Assembly: GCA_965227695.1 (NCBI GenBank)
Contig: OZ245760.1
Location: 1,550,001-1,614,000 of the forward strand
Length of the DNA: 64,000 bases
Direction: 5' to 3'
Origin: UBA1858 sp965227695
GTDB lineage: Bacteria > Pseudomonadota > Gammaproteobacteria > UBA4575
Position numbers and translations under genes: made by a program
Shown: in pieces, positions 33,372-42,890 of the stretch
How the letters are laid out: every line of letters begins with the position of its first letter
Numbering within the stretch: the first letter of the stretch is position 1
The notes under the pieces: generated by a model
Seen by the model: only the letters and a program-made list of their open reading frames with translations
Databases searched by the model: none
Told to the model about the DNA's origin: nothing

Positions 33372-34463
33372 ATGTCATCGTTGATAGAAAAAATCAAAGC
33401 CATCTTCGTAAACAATCTGATTGAAACATGGGTATATGAAGTGTTCGCGGTTGTGCTTGCTGTTCTGATCGTTGCATTTATTGCCAGACATCTTTTGCAC
33501 AAGTTATCAGTCAGAGCAGAAAAAACTCATAACCCATGGGATGATGCATTACTTCACGCAATACAAAGGCCAGTAAGGTATGTGATATTAATATTGGGAA
33601 TTTCCTATGCGGCCGAAATAGCCGGTGCGCAAACAGATGCAACTATTTTTCAGTATATTGGCACTATTCGTTATGTATTATTGACGCTGATAATTTCATG
33701 GGCACTCATATCTTTTGTTGCCCATTTTGAAAACGCAACGATTCAGCAAAAACTTCAGTCAGGCCAACCGGCTGACCGTACTTCAATACATGCAATTGGC
33801 AAGCTGGTTCGAACGGCTATCTTTATCACTACGGGACTGGTAATCCTGCAAACGCTTGGGTTCAGTGTCTCGGGAGTGCTGGCTTTCGGAGGGATAGGCG
33901 GTATTGCGATTGGATTTGCTGCCAAGGACCTATTGTCCAATTTCTTCGGTGGTCTGATGATTTATCTTGATCGTCCATTTGCAGTGGGAGACTGGATACG
34001 CTCTCCTGACAGACAGATTGAGGGAACAGTAGAGATTATTGGCTGGCGGCTGACAACTATACGCACATTTGATAAGCGTCCCCTATATGTGCCAAATTCA
34101 GTGTTTGCAACTATCGCGGTTGAAAATCCATCGCGCATGTCGCATCGAAGAATTTATGAAACGATTGGCCTGCGCTATGACGATATTAGTCAAATGAACC
34201 GAATTGTTGAACAGGTCAAAGCAATGCTAAGGTCGCATAATGAGATTGATCAAGCCCAGACGATGATTGTTAACTTTGATGCTTTTAGTGAGTCCTCCGT
34301 TGACTTTTTTGTTTATACATTTACAAAAACCACTAACTGGGCTTATTATCATGAAGTCAAACAAGATGTGCTATTGAAGATATCCGGGATTATCGAAGAA
34401 AATGGTGCAGAAATTGCGTTTCCCACCTCAACATTATATCTGCATCAGAATTGTTCTGATTAA
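33372..34463 (+). CDS. MscS-family mechanosensitive channel
   Basis: A 363-residue inner-membrane protein with four hydrophobic segments in its first half. The pore helix and following beta domain read LAFGGIGGIAIGFAAKDLLSNFFGGLMIYLDRPFAVGDWI, the MscS signature with the glycine/alanine-rich TM3. PLYVPNSVFATIAVENPSR is typical of the cytoplasmic cage. It is longer than E. coli MscS because of an extra N-terminal helix, as in the YnaI type. It starts 12 nt after nagZ and should release solutes under hypo-osmotic shock. Confidence 0.92.
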   Translation: MSSLIEKIKAIFVNNLIETWVYEVFAVVLAVLIVAFIARHLLHKLSVRAEKTHNPWDDALLHAIQRPVRYVILILGISYAAEIAGAQTDATIFQYIGTIRYVLLTLIISWALISFVAHFENATIQQKLQSGQPADRTSIHAIGKLVRTAIFITTGLVILQTLGFSVSGVLAFGGIGGIAIGFAAKDLLSNFFGGLMIYLDRPFAVGDWIRSPDRQIEGTVEIIGWRLTTIRTFDKRPLYVPNSVFATIAVENPSRMSHRRIYETIGLRYDDISQMNRIVEQVKAMLRSHNEIDQAQTMIVNFDAFSESSVDFFVYTFTKTTNWAYYHEVKQDVLLKISGIIEENGAEIAFPTSTLYLHQNCSD

Positions 34464-34504
34464 AGTTATAATAATTTACTCACTTATTTTTGATTATATT
34501 TGTT

Positions 34505-35059
34505 ATGGCTTTTCTCACACATCAACAATTACAATATGTAAAGGATAACTCTGACTTGATATTCAGCGCCAGCCAGATAAAAACAGCAGTGGAAAAAATG
34601 GGGTTTGAACTGGAGGCAAAATTACAGAATAAAAGTGCGATCTTTATATGCGTGATGAACGGAGGTGTGACGTTAACTGCTGATTTGGCACGCTGCGTGG
34701 AAACTGACATACGGTTCGATTATCTACAGGTCGCGCGTTACCGCGATAAAACAGTTGGCGGCAGTTTACACTGGCTCAAAGAACCCCATATTTCATTGGA
34801 GAACGAGACTGTGGTACTTGTGGATGATATATATGATGAAGGCTATACCATGGAAGAACTGGTCTCATACTGTCAATCGCAAGGGGCAAAGCGGGTCATC
34901 ACCGTGGTACTTTTATATAAACAAAAGTCTTCGCCACAGGCCGGTAATAAGCCAGATATTTATGGTTTGCAGGTAGAGGATCGTTATGTGTATGGGTATG
35001 GTATGGATTACAAGGGTTACTTGCGCAACATGCCTGCCATTTACGCAATTTCTGAATAA
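34505..35059 (+). CDS. hpt: Hypoxanthine-guanine phosphoribosyltransferase
   Basis: A 184-residue type I phosphoribosyltransferase for purine salvage. The PRPP loop is ETVVLVDDIYDEGYTME near residue 104. VMNGGVTLTADLAR contains the pyrophosphate-binding segment, and DYLQVARYRD corresponds to the flexible loop. The ATG at 34505 is preferred to an upstream TTG (34490). It is followed 14 nt later by a thioinosine phosphorylase, whose product hypoxanthine is the substrate of this enzyme. Confidence 0.93.
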   Translation: MAFLTHQQLQYVKDNSDLIFSASQIKTAVEKMGFELEAKLQNKSAIFICVMNGGVTLTADLARCVETDIRFDYLQVARYRDKTVGGSLHWLKEPHISLENETVVLVDDIYDEGYTMEELVSYCQSQGAKRVITVVLLYKQKSSPQAGNKPDIYGLQVEDRYVYGYGMDYKGYLRNMPAIYAISE

Positions 35060-35073
35060 TCAGGGACAGTCAT

Positions 35074-35814
35074 ATGCAGGATATTGCAATTATTGGAGGC
35101 ACGGGACTCGCTTCTTTTCCCGGTCTGAAAATCATCCGTAAAGACGTGATGAGAACCCCCTATGGCGCGCCCTCCGGGCCGATTACTTATGGCGAATACT
35201 GTGGCAAGAAAATTATATTTTTACCCAGGCATGGTTCACGCCATACTATTCCTCCGCATATGGTAAATTATCGTGCAAATATCTGGGCGCTACACGATAA
35301 ACAGGTGAAAAATATCGTGGCTGTTGCAGCTGTTGGCGGTATCAACAAAGAAATTCATCCGGCGCGTATCGTGATCCCTGATCAAATTATAGATTATACC
35401 TATGCACGTGAGCATACGTACTTTGAAAGAGAATTAAGTCAGGTGATGCATATTGATTTTTCTGCGCCGTATGATCAGCGACTCAGGGAGAAATTATTGC
35501 AGGCCTCGGCGCTGGCAAAAGTGAATGCTTGTGAGAAAGGAGTTTATGCCGCAACCCAGGGTCCACGTCTGGAGACCGCTGCAGAAATCAACAGGCTTGA
35601 GAGTGATGGATGCGATATCGTCGGAATGACAGGAATGCCGGAAGCAGCACTGGCAAGAGAGCTTGGTATCGCCTATGCGCATTGTGCAATTTGTGTTAAC
35701 TGGGCTGCCGGTCGAAGTGATCAGGAGATCACTCTGGAGTCTATTCGTGAATGCACCAAGATTGGCATGGAAAAAGTGCGTCTGTTACTCGCAAAACTGA
35801 TGGATGTGATTTAA
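35074..35814 (+). CDS. S-methyl-5'-thioinosine phosphorylase
   Basis: A 246-residue member of the MTA/purine nucleoside phosphorylase family. IGGTGLASFP and LPRHGSRHTIPPHMVNYRANIWAL form the phosphate and ribose sites, and TQGPRLETAAEI and GMTGMPEAALARELGIAYAH line the base pocket. The MPEAALARELGIAY and NWAAG segments resemble the Pseudomonas enzyme specific for methylthioinosine rather than methylthioadenosine. That enzyme yields hypoxanthine and methylthioribose-1-phosphate, fitting the neighbouring hpt. It ends convergently with csiV, overlapping four bases. Confidence 0.9.
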   Translation: MQDIAIIGGTGLASFPGLKIIRKDVMRTPYGAPSGPITYGEYCGKKIIFLPRHGSRHTIPPHMVNYRANIWALHDKQVKNIVAVAAVGGINKEIHPARIVIPDQIIDYTYAREHTYFERELSQVMHIDFSAPYDQRLREKLLQASALAKVNACEKGVYAATQGPRLETAAEINRLESDGCDIVGMTGMPEAALARELGIAYAHCAICVNWAAGRSDQEITLESIRECTKIGMEKVRLLLAKLMDVI

Positions 35815-36506
35815 TTGTCTTCTATTGGTGTGGCTTCGACCAGAATTCCAACCAGGGGATGGTCAATATAGTGAAGTTCACCGCTACGCATGCGTCTATG
35901 GGAATTTACAGAGTAATCGACTAAAACCTGCTGACGATGCATGGCATCATCCGCAACAGAAGGGTTGGTTCTTGGAAGTCGATAAACCATATCGCTATAT
36001 ACATGAATATACCTTGTAATCACGACATTAATCGTGCCTTCAAGTTCGTATATTTTGTCACTTGATTTTGAAGCATTGATTGCTCCAGTGTCGCTGAATT
36101 CTACCTGCCTGTAAGCGCGTTCCGGAAACGAGGCAGTAAAATCACGCCCAGCCTGAATCTGGATGGGCAATGCGTCATTTTTGTCTGCCATTGGCTGGCG
36201 CCATGCGATATGCTTGATGACCTGATACTGTCCTGACTGCTGCAGGCGACTGGCAACGCTTTTTAAAATATATTCTTCAGCCGGCAGAGGTTGCCATGGC
36301 GTGTCGTTGTCAGCGGCATTTAATTGAATACCGTTATTTGAAACCGGGATTATGTGATCCGCCGAAAACTGTTCTGCTGTTTGCTGTAACCCTTCCTGAT
36401 TAACAAATATTATCACTTCAATTGCATAGTCCTTTGCGTGAGAAGGTAAAGTGACTGTCAGGCCTGCAAGCCAGACGAGGCTGAGTAATAATAATCTATA
36501 ATTCAT
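35811..36506 (-). CDS. csiV: CsiV-like periplasmic peptidoglycan-binding protein
   Basis: A 231-residue protein with a signal peptide cleaved near SHA (residues 1 to about 24). KDYAIEVIIFVNQ at the mature N-terminus and YELEGTINVVITRYIHVYSDMVYRLP in the C-terminal half are typical of the family represented by Vibrio CsiV, which binds and affects peptidoglycan synthase activity. Its ATG overlaps the mfd stop (ATGA), so it is coupled to mfd. The gene often follows mfd in gammaproteobacteria. Confidence 0.82.
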   Translation of the reverse strand: MNYRLLLLSLVWLAGLTVTLPSHAKDYAIEVIIFVNQEGLQQTAEQFSADHIIPVSNNGIQLNAADNDTPWQPLPAEEYILKSVASRLQQSGQYQVIKHIAWRQPMADKNDALPIQIQAGRDFTASFPERAYRQVEFSDTGAINASKSSDKIYELEGTINVVITRYIHVYSDMVYRLPRTNPSVADDAMHRQQVLVDYSVNSHRRMRSGELHYIDHPLVGILVEATPIEDN

Positions 36507-39500
36507 GCAGCTTTCCTGAAAGAAATGGTATCGATTATATTGCGTATGTATTCAGCTCTATTGTCCACTGTTGGTAAGTGAACTGTAAACAATAATTTAT
36601 CATTTGCTGACATTTTGAATACCGACGATTGTCTCTGTAATAATTTGAGTAATTCGTCGATATCAATTTTAGGATCGCTATCGAACAATATTCTGCCGCC
36701 ATCTTCATGGGCTTCTATCTTATTGATACCCAGACCATTGGCAAATAATTTTAGTTCCGTTGTAGCGATAAGATTTTTTGTTTGTACGGGCATTAACCCA
36801 AAACGGTCAATTAATTCAGTTTGCAGTTCTTTAAGCTCTGTTTCATTTTGTGCGCTGGCAATACGTTTATATAAAACCAGGCGCATATGCACGTCTGGTA
36901 CATAACTTTCGGGTAATAATGCCGGGTCTCCAAGGTCTACCTCGAGTCCATGGTCGAGTGGTCGGTCGAGCTCAGGCAAGTCCCCGGTTTTTAGAGCATG
37001 CACGGCGCGAGCGAGCAATTCATTATACATGGTGTAACCAACTTCCTGAATTTGACCACTTTGACCTTCACCCAGTAACTCGCCTGCACCCCTTATTTCG
37101 AGGTCATGTGTGGCAAGTGTAAAGCCAACGCCCAGTTCTTCCAGGGACTCAATCGCATCCAGACGTTTAATTGCATCGGCTGTCATTGCCTTGCGTGGAG
37201 GAGTGAGCAGGTAAGCATAGGCGCGGTGGTGAGATCTGCCAACACGTCCCCGCAGCTGATGCAATTGTGACAGCCCTAACTTGTCAGCACGATTGATGAT
37301 TATGGTGTTGGCGCTTGGGACATCCAGGCCACTTTCAATTATTGTCGTTGCGACCAGTATGCTAAAGCGAGTGTGATAAAAGTCCAGCATAACCTGTTCA
37401 AGTTCGCGCTCAGACATTTGCCCATGGGCTATTCTTATCGATGCATTGGGTAACAGGGTCTGTAACTCATTGGCGACTTTTTCAATTGACTTAACTTCGT
37501 TATGCAGGAAGTAAACCTGGCCGCCGCGCTTGATTTCCCGGGTACAGGCTTCTTTTATGCTGGCGTCATTCCATTGAGATACGAATGTTTTAATGGCATG
37601 TCGATGATTCGGAGGAGTAGCGATAATAGACAAATCCCGTAATCCACTAAGTGACATATTAAGTGTCCTGGGAATTGGCGTGGCAGTGAGTGTCAGGATA
37701 TCTATCTCTGCGCGCAGTGATTTTAATTTTTCCTTGTGGCGTACGCCAAAACGCTGTTCTTCATCAATGATGATCAGACCCAGGTTTTTATATTTAATGT
37801 CGCCATTTAACAATTTGTGTGTACCAATGACAATATCAGTCCTGCCATCTTTGAGTGAATCAATAACCTGTTTTTGTTTTTTGCCGGCATTAAAGCGGGA
37901 TAGTGACTCAATCTGAATAGGCCACTGTGCAAAACGATCCATGAAAGTCTGGGTATGTTGCTGTGCAAGCAAGGTTGTTGGCACCAGAACGGCGACCTGT
38001 TTTCCGTTGCTGACCGCGATGAACGCAGCGCGCATGGCCACTTCGGTTTTACCAAATCCGACATCACCACATACTACCCTGTCCATCGGTTTGGTTGAGC
38101 CCATATCTGAGAGGACATTATCAATCGCGGTTTGCTGGTCAGCAGTTTCTTCAAAAGGGAAGCTGGCAGAAAAAGTAATGTAATCATGCATGCTGGTATC
38201 ATAATAGATGCCTTTTTTTGCTTCCCGTCGTGCATAAACATCCAATAGTTCTGCGGCGACATCACGTGCTTTTTCAGCCGCTTTTTGTTTTACTTTTGCC
38301 CACGTGTCAGAACCTAACTTATGCCATGGTGCGCTCTCATTGTTGGCACCAGTATAGCGGCTTACCAGGTGCAAGTTGGCCACTGGCACATAAAGCTTGT
38401 CACCACCATAATATTCCAGCGTTAAAAACTCGGTTTCTATCTGCTGGACATTGAGCGTTTGTAAGCCAATATAGCGTCCAACGCCGTGATCTTCGTGTAC
38501 AACGGGTGCACCCTCTACGAGATCATTCAGGTTTCGGACAATGGCATCAGCATCACGGGTTTTTTTACGCCGTCGCGACTGTCTTGCGCGATTACCAAAC
38601 AATTGTCTTTCGGCAATGATTGTCACCCCATGTTCGGGTAGATCAACTGAATCATCAACAGGTGCAACCAGGAGGTTAACTTTTTGGTCATTGTGTGTGA
38701 CACTTTTCCAGCTATCATGGAGAACCGGCTTGATGTTCATGCTGCAAAGCGTTTCATAAATATATTCTCTCCTTCCAAGAGAGTCTGCAGTAAATACAAT
38801 TGTTCTTTGCTTGTTTTGCATGAAAGCCCGCAATTGAGCCGCGGGATCATCGAGGCGTGAGTCAATATTTACGGCAGGTAGTGCAGAACTTGGGTAATTA
38901 ATAAATGCCGGGTCCTGACTATTTTGAAATTTACTGCTATTGAGAAAAATACGCGGGAATTGTTCTACTCTTTGCTGTACCTCTTTTGCAGATAAATAAA
39001 TTTCTTCTGGTGCCAGAATAGGGCGTTCAATATCATGTCTTCTTTGCTCGAAGCGTGAATATAGTTCGTGTTCAAATTCTTCAGCGACTTCGAGAGCATT
39101 TTCATGCAGGATAAACAGAGTATCCTGTGGCAGATAATCAAATAATGTTTCGGTATGGTCGAAAAATAACGGCAGGTAATACTCTATACCTGGTGGGAAG
39201 TTACCCTGGCTCACTTCTTTATAAATGATACTTTTATTGGGGTCACCCTCGATTTTTTCACGATAGCGACGCCGGAATGCTGTGATGGCCTGTTCGTGAC
39301 TTGGGAATTCATGTGCCGGAAGCAGGTTTATCTCGTTCAGTTTTTGTAAAGAGGTCTGTTTTTCAACGTCAAAAGTACGTATTGTTTCTATTTCATCATC
39401 AAAAAGCTCTACCCGGTACGGATGATTGGACCCCATCGGGAAGAAATCAACAATCGAACCGCGCACAGTAAATTCTCCGCGGGTCATTACTTGCGAGACA

Positions 39501-39958
39501 TGATGATAGCCTGAGGCAGATAAAGCGCACCTTAGTTCATCTAATGCCAGGGTGTTGCCCACTTTAATATGCAGGGCGACTTCACTGATAAAATCTTTCG
39601 GTGCAACGCGCTGCATGCAGGTCGCAATGGGCAGGACTAATGCACCCCGTGAAATACCGGGCAGTCTGTGAAGTGTTGTTATACGATCCGATACGATATC
39701 TTCATGTGGCGAGAATATATCGTAAGGTAAAGTTTCCCATTCCGGAAAACTGAGAAAATCAATTTGGTTTTGATTAAAAAAGCGGGTTTCATTGAAAATT
39801 GCAGAGCTTGATAAAGTATCAGCTGTCAAGACAACAACAAGACCTTCATGCTGGTCTATGGTATCACTTATCACCAGGCTACGTGCGCAACCATAAAGTT
39901 GCCCCCAGTATTTGGCAGGGTGTGTTTTCGTGGGTAATGATGCGGTTAAAAAATTCAT
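36503..39958 (-). CDS. mfd: Transcription-repair coupling factor Mfd
   Basis: A 1151-residue ATPase that removes stalled RNA polymerase and recruits UvrA. The N-terminal UvrB-like domains include FFNQNQIDFLSFPEWETLPYD. The RNA-polymerase-interaction region has VVHEDHGVGRYIGL, and the helicase core has MDRVVCGDVGFGKTEVAMRAAF (Walker A), IIDEEQRFGVRHKEKLK (DEEQ box), TATPIPRTLNMS and QLRGRVGRSHHRAYAYLL. The TRCF C-terminal domain is complete. Length matches the E. coli protein. Confidence 0.97.
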   Translation of the reverse strand: MNFLTASLPTKTHPAKYWGQLYGCARSLVISDTIDQHEGLVVVLTADTLSSSAIFNETRFFNQNQIDFLSFPEWETLPYDIFSPHEDIVSDRITTLHRLPGISRGALVLPIATCMQRVAPKDFISEVALHIKVGNTLALDELRCALSASGYHHVSQVMTRGEFTVRGSIVDFFPMGSNHPYRVELFDDEIETIRTFDVEKQTSLQKLNEINLLPAHEFPSHEQAITAFRRRYREKIEGDPNKSIIYKEVSQGNFPPGIEYYLPLFFDHTETLFDYLPQDTLFILHENALEVAEEFEHELYSRFEQRRHDIERPILAPEEIYLSAKEVQQRVEQFPRIFLNSSKFQNSQDPAFINYPSSALPAVNIDSRLDDPAAQLRAFMQNKQRTIVFTADSLGRREYIYETLCSMNIKPVLHDSWKSVTHNDQKVNLLVAPVDDSVDLPEHGVTIIAERQLFGNRARQSRRRKKTRDADAIVRNLNDLVEGAPVVHEDHGVGRYIGLQTLNVQQIETEFLTLEYYGGDKLYVPVANLHLVSRYTGANNESAPWHKLGSDTWAKVKQKAAEKARDVAAELLDVYARREAKKGIYYDTSMHDYITFSASFPFEETADQQTAIDNVLSDMGSTKPMDRVVCGDVGFGKTEVAMRAAFIAVSNGKQVAVLVPTTLLAQQHTQTFMDRFAQWPIQIESLSRFNAGKKQKQVIDSLKDGRTDIVIGTHKLLNGDIKYKNLGLIIIDEEQRFGVRHKEKLKSLRAEIDILTLTATPIPRTLNMSLSGLRDLSIIATPPNHRHAIKTFVSQWNDASIKEACTREIKRGGQVYFLHNEVKSIEKVANELQTLLPNASIRIAHGQMSERELEQVMLDFYHTRFSILVATTIIESGLDVPSANTIIINRADKLGLSQLHQLRGRVGRSHHRAYAYLLTPPRKAMTADAIKRLDAIESLEELGVGFTLATHDLEIRGAGELLGEGQSGQIQEVGYTMYNELLARAVHALKTGDLPELDRPLDHGLEVDLGDPALLPESYVPDVHMRLVLYKRIASAQNETELKELQTELIDRFGLMPVQTKNLIATTELKLFANGLGINKIEAHEDGGRILFDSDPKIDIDELLKLLQRQSSVFKMSANDKLLFTVHLPTVDNRAEYIRNIIDTISFRKAA

Positions 39959-40024
39959 AGATAAATTTTAACGGATTAATGACAGTTTGCCGCATATTAT
40001 GCCGTGGCAAAGTATGCAGGACAT

Positions 40025-40055
40025 AAAAAAAGCGGAGCAGTGGAGCCCCGCTTTT
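40025..40055 (-). terminator. Intrinsic terminator downstream of fccB
   Basis: Arms AAAAGCGG (40028-40035) and CCGCTTTT (40048-40055) pair over eight bases. Read on the minus strand the stem ends in seven T (complement of 40025-40031). It lies 23 bases past the fccB stop and separates it from mfd. Confidence 0.88.
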
Positions 40056-40077
40056 ATCTCTGTACTAGTCTTCGCTA

Positions 40078-41361
40078 CTAGCTAAACATGTCCGCAACAA
40101 TATTATCGTACCAGCTGTAAGCGTACTGTACTTCGCGTTGCAGGGCATCCGGACTTGCGTCGCTTGGGGTCAGGCCGCCGGCAACCTTGGCGATTGACGA
40201 GCGGTCTTCTGATAAGCGATAAACGGCAGCCACGGAAATGCCGTAATCGGGTGCGATCAGGCTATAACATGTGTTGACATATGATGGGTCTGCCATGTCG
40301 TAATCGTTGAGTGAGGCCGCGACAGCAGCGGCACAGACTTTTGCCTGTGAATTCGCAGCATAAGCTGATTTAGGCATTCCAGTCGCGATACTGGCATCAC
40401 CGATGACGTAAATTCCAGCATGCATCTTGGACTCAAATGTGCCGAGATCAACCGGACACCATCCGGAATCATCAGTCAGCCCTGCAGCCTGGGCAATGGA
40501 GCCCGCGGCCTGTGGCGGTATCACGTTGATTACATCTCCCTTGTAATCATCAAAAGCTGTTGACACAGTCATACTGGCCGCATCGACCGAGGTCACGCCG
40601 GTGCCAGTATCGGCCGCCGGAACCCATTCAATCATACCGTCATAACGTGCTTTCCAGCCCTGAGTAAATAAGCCCTGCTTGGAGAATTTATCTTTGGCAT
40701 CAAGAACGAGAATCTTGGATTTGGGCTTATTATGCTTCAGGTAATGAGCAATCTGGCAGACACGCTCATAAGGCCCGGGAGGACAGCGAAACGGATTCGC
40801 CGGCGGAGTGAGGATGACCAGACCGCCATCATCCATTGATTCGAGCTGTTTGCGTAACAGGGCTGTCTGGTGACCGGCTTTCCATGCATGTGGCATGACT
40901 TCGGCAGCCGCTTCATCGTAGCCCTCAAGTGCGCCCCATTTGATTGAAATGCCGGGCGAGACAATCAGTTTATCGTAAGCGAATGTATCGCCACTTTCCG
41001 TGGTGACGGTCCTGGCATCGACATCAACGGCCGTCGCTTTGGAATGCACGAGGTTGATACCATGTTTTTTTACGCCTTCATAGGTATGTCGAATAGTATC
41101 AATATTTCTGTCGCCACCGATCACTTCGTTGCTCATGAAACATGTGTAGTACTCTTTATTTTTTTCAATTAAGGTGACATCAATACTGCTGTCGGCCTTG
41201 CGCAAGTATTTCGCCGCAATGGTACCTCCGGCGCCACCGCCGATGACAACCACTTTTTTAGATGCACCCAAAGCCAGGTTTGGTATGCCCACAGCGGCAG
41301 TGCCTGCGATTACGGAACTGCCACCGAGTTTTATGAAATCTCTTCTGTTAATTTTATTCAT
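40078..41361 (-). CDS. fccB: Flavocytochrome c sulfide dehydrogenase, flavoprotein subunit
   Basis: A 427-residue periplasmic flavoprotein oxidising sulfide. A twin-arginine signal (INRRDFIKLGG, residues 4-14) ends near ALGA. VVVIGGGAGGTIAAKYLRK binds FAD. Cys74 in YYTCFMSNEV becomes about residue 42 of the mature chain, the position of the covalent FAD cysteine in Allochromatium FccB. Redox cysteines in NPFRCPPGPYERVC and GWCPVDLGTFES fit the catalytic disulfide. The C-terminal FCSD flavin-binding domain ends near YSWYDNIVADMF. The cytochrome partner is encoded 20 nt upstream. Confidence 0.95.
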   Translation of the reverse strand: MNKINRRDFIKLGGSSVIAGTAAVGIPNLALGASKKVVVIGGGAGGTIAAKYLRKADSSIDVTLIEKNKEYYTCFMSNEVIGGDRNIDTIRHTYEGVKKHGINLVHSKATAVDVDARTVTTESGDTFAYDKLIVSPGISIKWGALEGYDEAAAEVMPHAWKAGHQTALLRKQLESMDDGGLVILTPPANPFRCPPGPYERVCQIAHYLKHNKPKSKILVLDAKDKFSKQGLFTQGWKARYDGMIEWVPAADTGTGVTSVDAASMTVSTAFDDYKGDVINVIPPQAAGSIAQAAGLTDDSGWCPVDLGTFESKMHAGIYVIGDASIATGMPKSAYAANSQAKVCAAAVAASLNDYDMADPSYVNTCYSLIAPDYGISVAAVYRLSEDRSSIAKVAGGLTPSDASPDALQREVQYAYSWYDNIVADMFS

Positions 41362-41381
41362 TATTGGCTTCTCCGTTTAAG

Positions 41382-42041
41382 TTATTCAGATAGGCTTGCG
41401 TAATAATCAGCAAGCTGTTTTATTGCGTCTTCACCCACGTAGTCGATGATTTCATCGAGTTCTTTTTTCATTTTTTTGGGCATGTCACGGTCACCATTAA
41501 TAAAGTCTTGCATGGTATACATGAAGTAAGGTTTCCACTGGCCAGCCAGAATACCTGCATCATCATCGGCCGATCTGCCTTCGTCTTCATGGCACTTTTC
41601 ACAGTGAAATTCGTGCAGTTCCTTGCCTGCTGAGGCCAGATCAGGATCAAATTGCTGCTGTGGGAATTTTGGTGTCAGTGTGCTGAAATGCTTTGCAATT
41701 AACTTGATTTCTTCTTCAGTGTAACCTTTTGCAATTCTGCCCATAATTGTTGAGTAACGCGGGAATATCTCAACTTCCTCGAAGTCGGGATCAGAGTCAA
41801 TGACTTCCTCGAGTTTGTCTTCATCGTCATCATATTTATAGGCCAGCATCGCGGCCATCATGTAATTGGGCGACATGCCTGACAGGTTGGGAATCGCGGG
41901 ACCCACACTATTGCCCTGGTCGCCGTGACAGGCGACGCAAGTATCAGTGATCATTGTTGTGGCATTAGGTTCAGCCATTGCGGATGTGTGGAGAGAGACG
42001 GTCAGTATTAACAAACCCGTGATTTTCATGGTTTTGTGCAT
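41382..42041 (-). CDS. fccA: Diheme cytochrome c (FccA-like subunit)
   Basis: A 219-residue periplasmic cytochrome with a signal peptide (cleavage near AMA, residue 23) and two heme sites, CVACH (35-39) and CEKCH (147-151). Methionine-containing segments after each can supply axial ligands. The cytochrome c4-like arrangement and its place directly before fccB make it the electron-accepting subunit of sulfide dehydrogenase. An acidic middle stretch (DDDEDKLEEVIDSDPDFEEVE) is notable. The ATG at 42041 is chosen because CAGGAG lies just upstream; a TTG 15 nt earlier is unlikely. Confidence 0.9.
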   Translation of the reverse strand: MHKTMKITGLLILTVSLHTSAMAEPNATTMITDTCVACHGDQGNSVGPAIPNLSGMSPNYMMAAMLAYKYDDDEDKLEEVIDSDPDFEEVEIFPRYSTIMGRIAKGYTEEEIKLIAKHFSTLTPKFPQQQFDPDLASAGKELHEFHCEKCHEDEGRSADDDAGILAGQWKPYFMYTMQDFINGDRDMPKKMKKELDEIIDYVGEDAIKQLADYYASLSE

Positions 42042-42112
42042 CGGTGACTCCTGCAAGTTTTTTTGCTTTTACTTTATTGAGGACGCAATTATAACGCGCG
42101 TGAATAATATGT

Positions 42113-42128
42113 AATGCCTATCGGCATT
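42113..42128. repeat. Inverted repeat between napC-type gene and fccA
   Basis: AATGCC-TATC-GGCATT is a perfect six-base dyad in the 138-base gap between the tetraheme gene and fccA. It has no T-run on either strand, so it is more likely an operator or an mRNA-stability hairpin than a terminator. Confidence 0.5.
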
Positions 42129-42179
42129 TATTTTGGTGGATATTTGTACAAAATGGAAAAGTGACCACCTCACTGTTTC

Positions 42180-42740
42180 CTAGCTACGGTCGGTTTTGGG
42201 TCTTCTGGGCATTCGATGGGCAACCCCTTTATGGCAATCAATACAGGTTTCTCCATCCAGTTCAGCCTGTTTGTGCTTTCTGCGTGACATCTTGGCCTGT
42301 TCTGAGAGATCCATTGCGTCAAAGGTATGGCATTCCTTGCACTCTCGTGAATCTGTCGCTTCCATCTTGGCCCACACACGATTTGCCATTGTCCAGCGGT
42401 GTTGCTCAAATTTCTCTTTGCTATCAATGGTGCCCATAATTTCACCCCAGACATCCTTTGCCGCCAGCATTTTTGCATAGAGCTTGGGGCCAAGGTCATG
42501 TGGGACATGGCAGTCAGGACATCCCGCACGCACACCGGATGCATTGGAATAGTGATAGGAATCCATCCATTCTTCTTTGACCCACTGCATTGAGTGGCAG
42601 GAGGTGCAGAATTCTGTAGTGTTGGTTTGTTCGATTACCGTCGACGAGCCAATGGAGAAGGCGATACCAACGCCGAGGGCCAAAATTAATGCAAACAAAC
42701 TCGCGAGCTTTACAGGTGACTTCTTATTAGGATCTGACAT
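42180..42740 (-). CDS. Tetraheme cytochrome c, NapC/NirT family
   Basis: A 186-residue membrane-anchored cytochrome. One N-terminal helix (about residues 12-32) is followed by four CxxCH sites: CTSCH (45-49), CPDCH (74-78), CKECH (134-138) and CIDCH (166-170). This is the NapC/NirT/NrfH class that exchanges electrons between the quinone pool and periplasmic partners. No nitrate or nitrite reductase gene is adjacent. Instead fccA and fccB follow on the same strand, so it may link sulfide dehydrogenase to quinone; that link is inferred. It is divergent from ccmA across a region with an FNR-type box. Confidence 0.9.
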   Translation of the reverse strand: MSDPNKKSPVKLASLFALILALGVGIAFSIGSSTVIEQTNTTEFCTSCHSMQWVKEEWMDSYHYSNASGVRAGCPDCHVPHDLGPKLYAKMLAAKDVWGEIMGTIDSKEKFEQHRWTMANRVWAKMEATDSRECKECHTFDAMDLSEQAKMSRRKHKQAELDGETCIDCHKGVAHRMPRRPKTDRS

Positions 42741-42837
42741 AGGGTGACCAAGGGTGTGTTAAGATCAATCTGGGTAGGCATTCTAGGAAATATTCTCTAA
42801 CACCACAATCTTGTAATTTGCCGGAATACATAATCAT

Positions 42838-42851
42838 TTGATGTAAATCAT
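42838..42851. promoter_or_regulatory. FNR/Anr-type binding site between napC-type gene and ccmA
   Basis: TTGAT-GTAA-ATCAT matches the FNR/Anr consensus TTGAT-N4-ATCAA at nine of ten bases. Its centre lies about 46 bases before the ccmA ATG and about 104 before the divergent cytochrome gene. It suggests oxygen-responsive control of cytochrome maturation, of the sulfide dehydrogenase genes, or of both. Confidence 0.6.
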
Positions 42852-42890
42852 CACAACAGTGGTCGGCTTAAGTGCTAAAACCTCAATATT

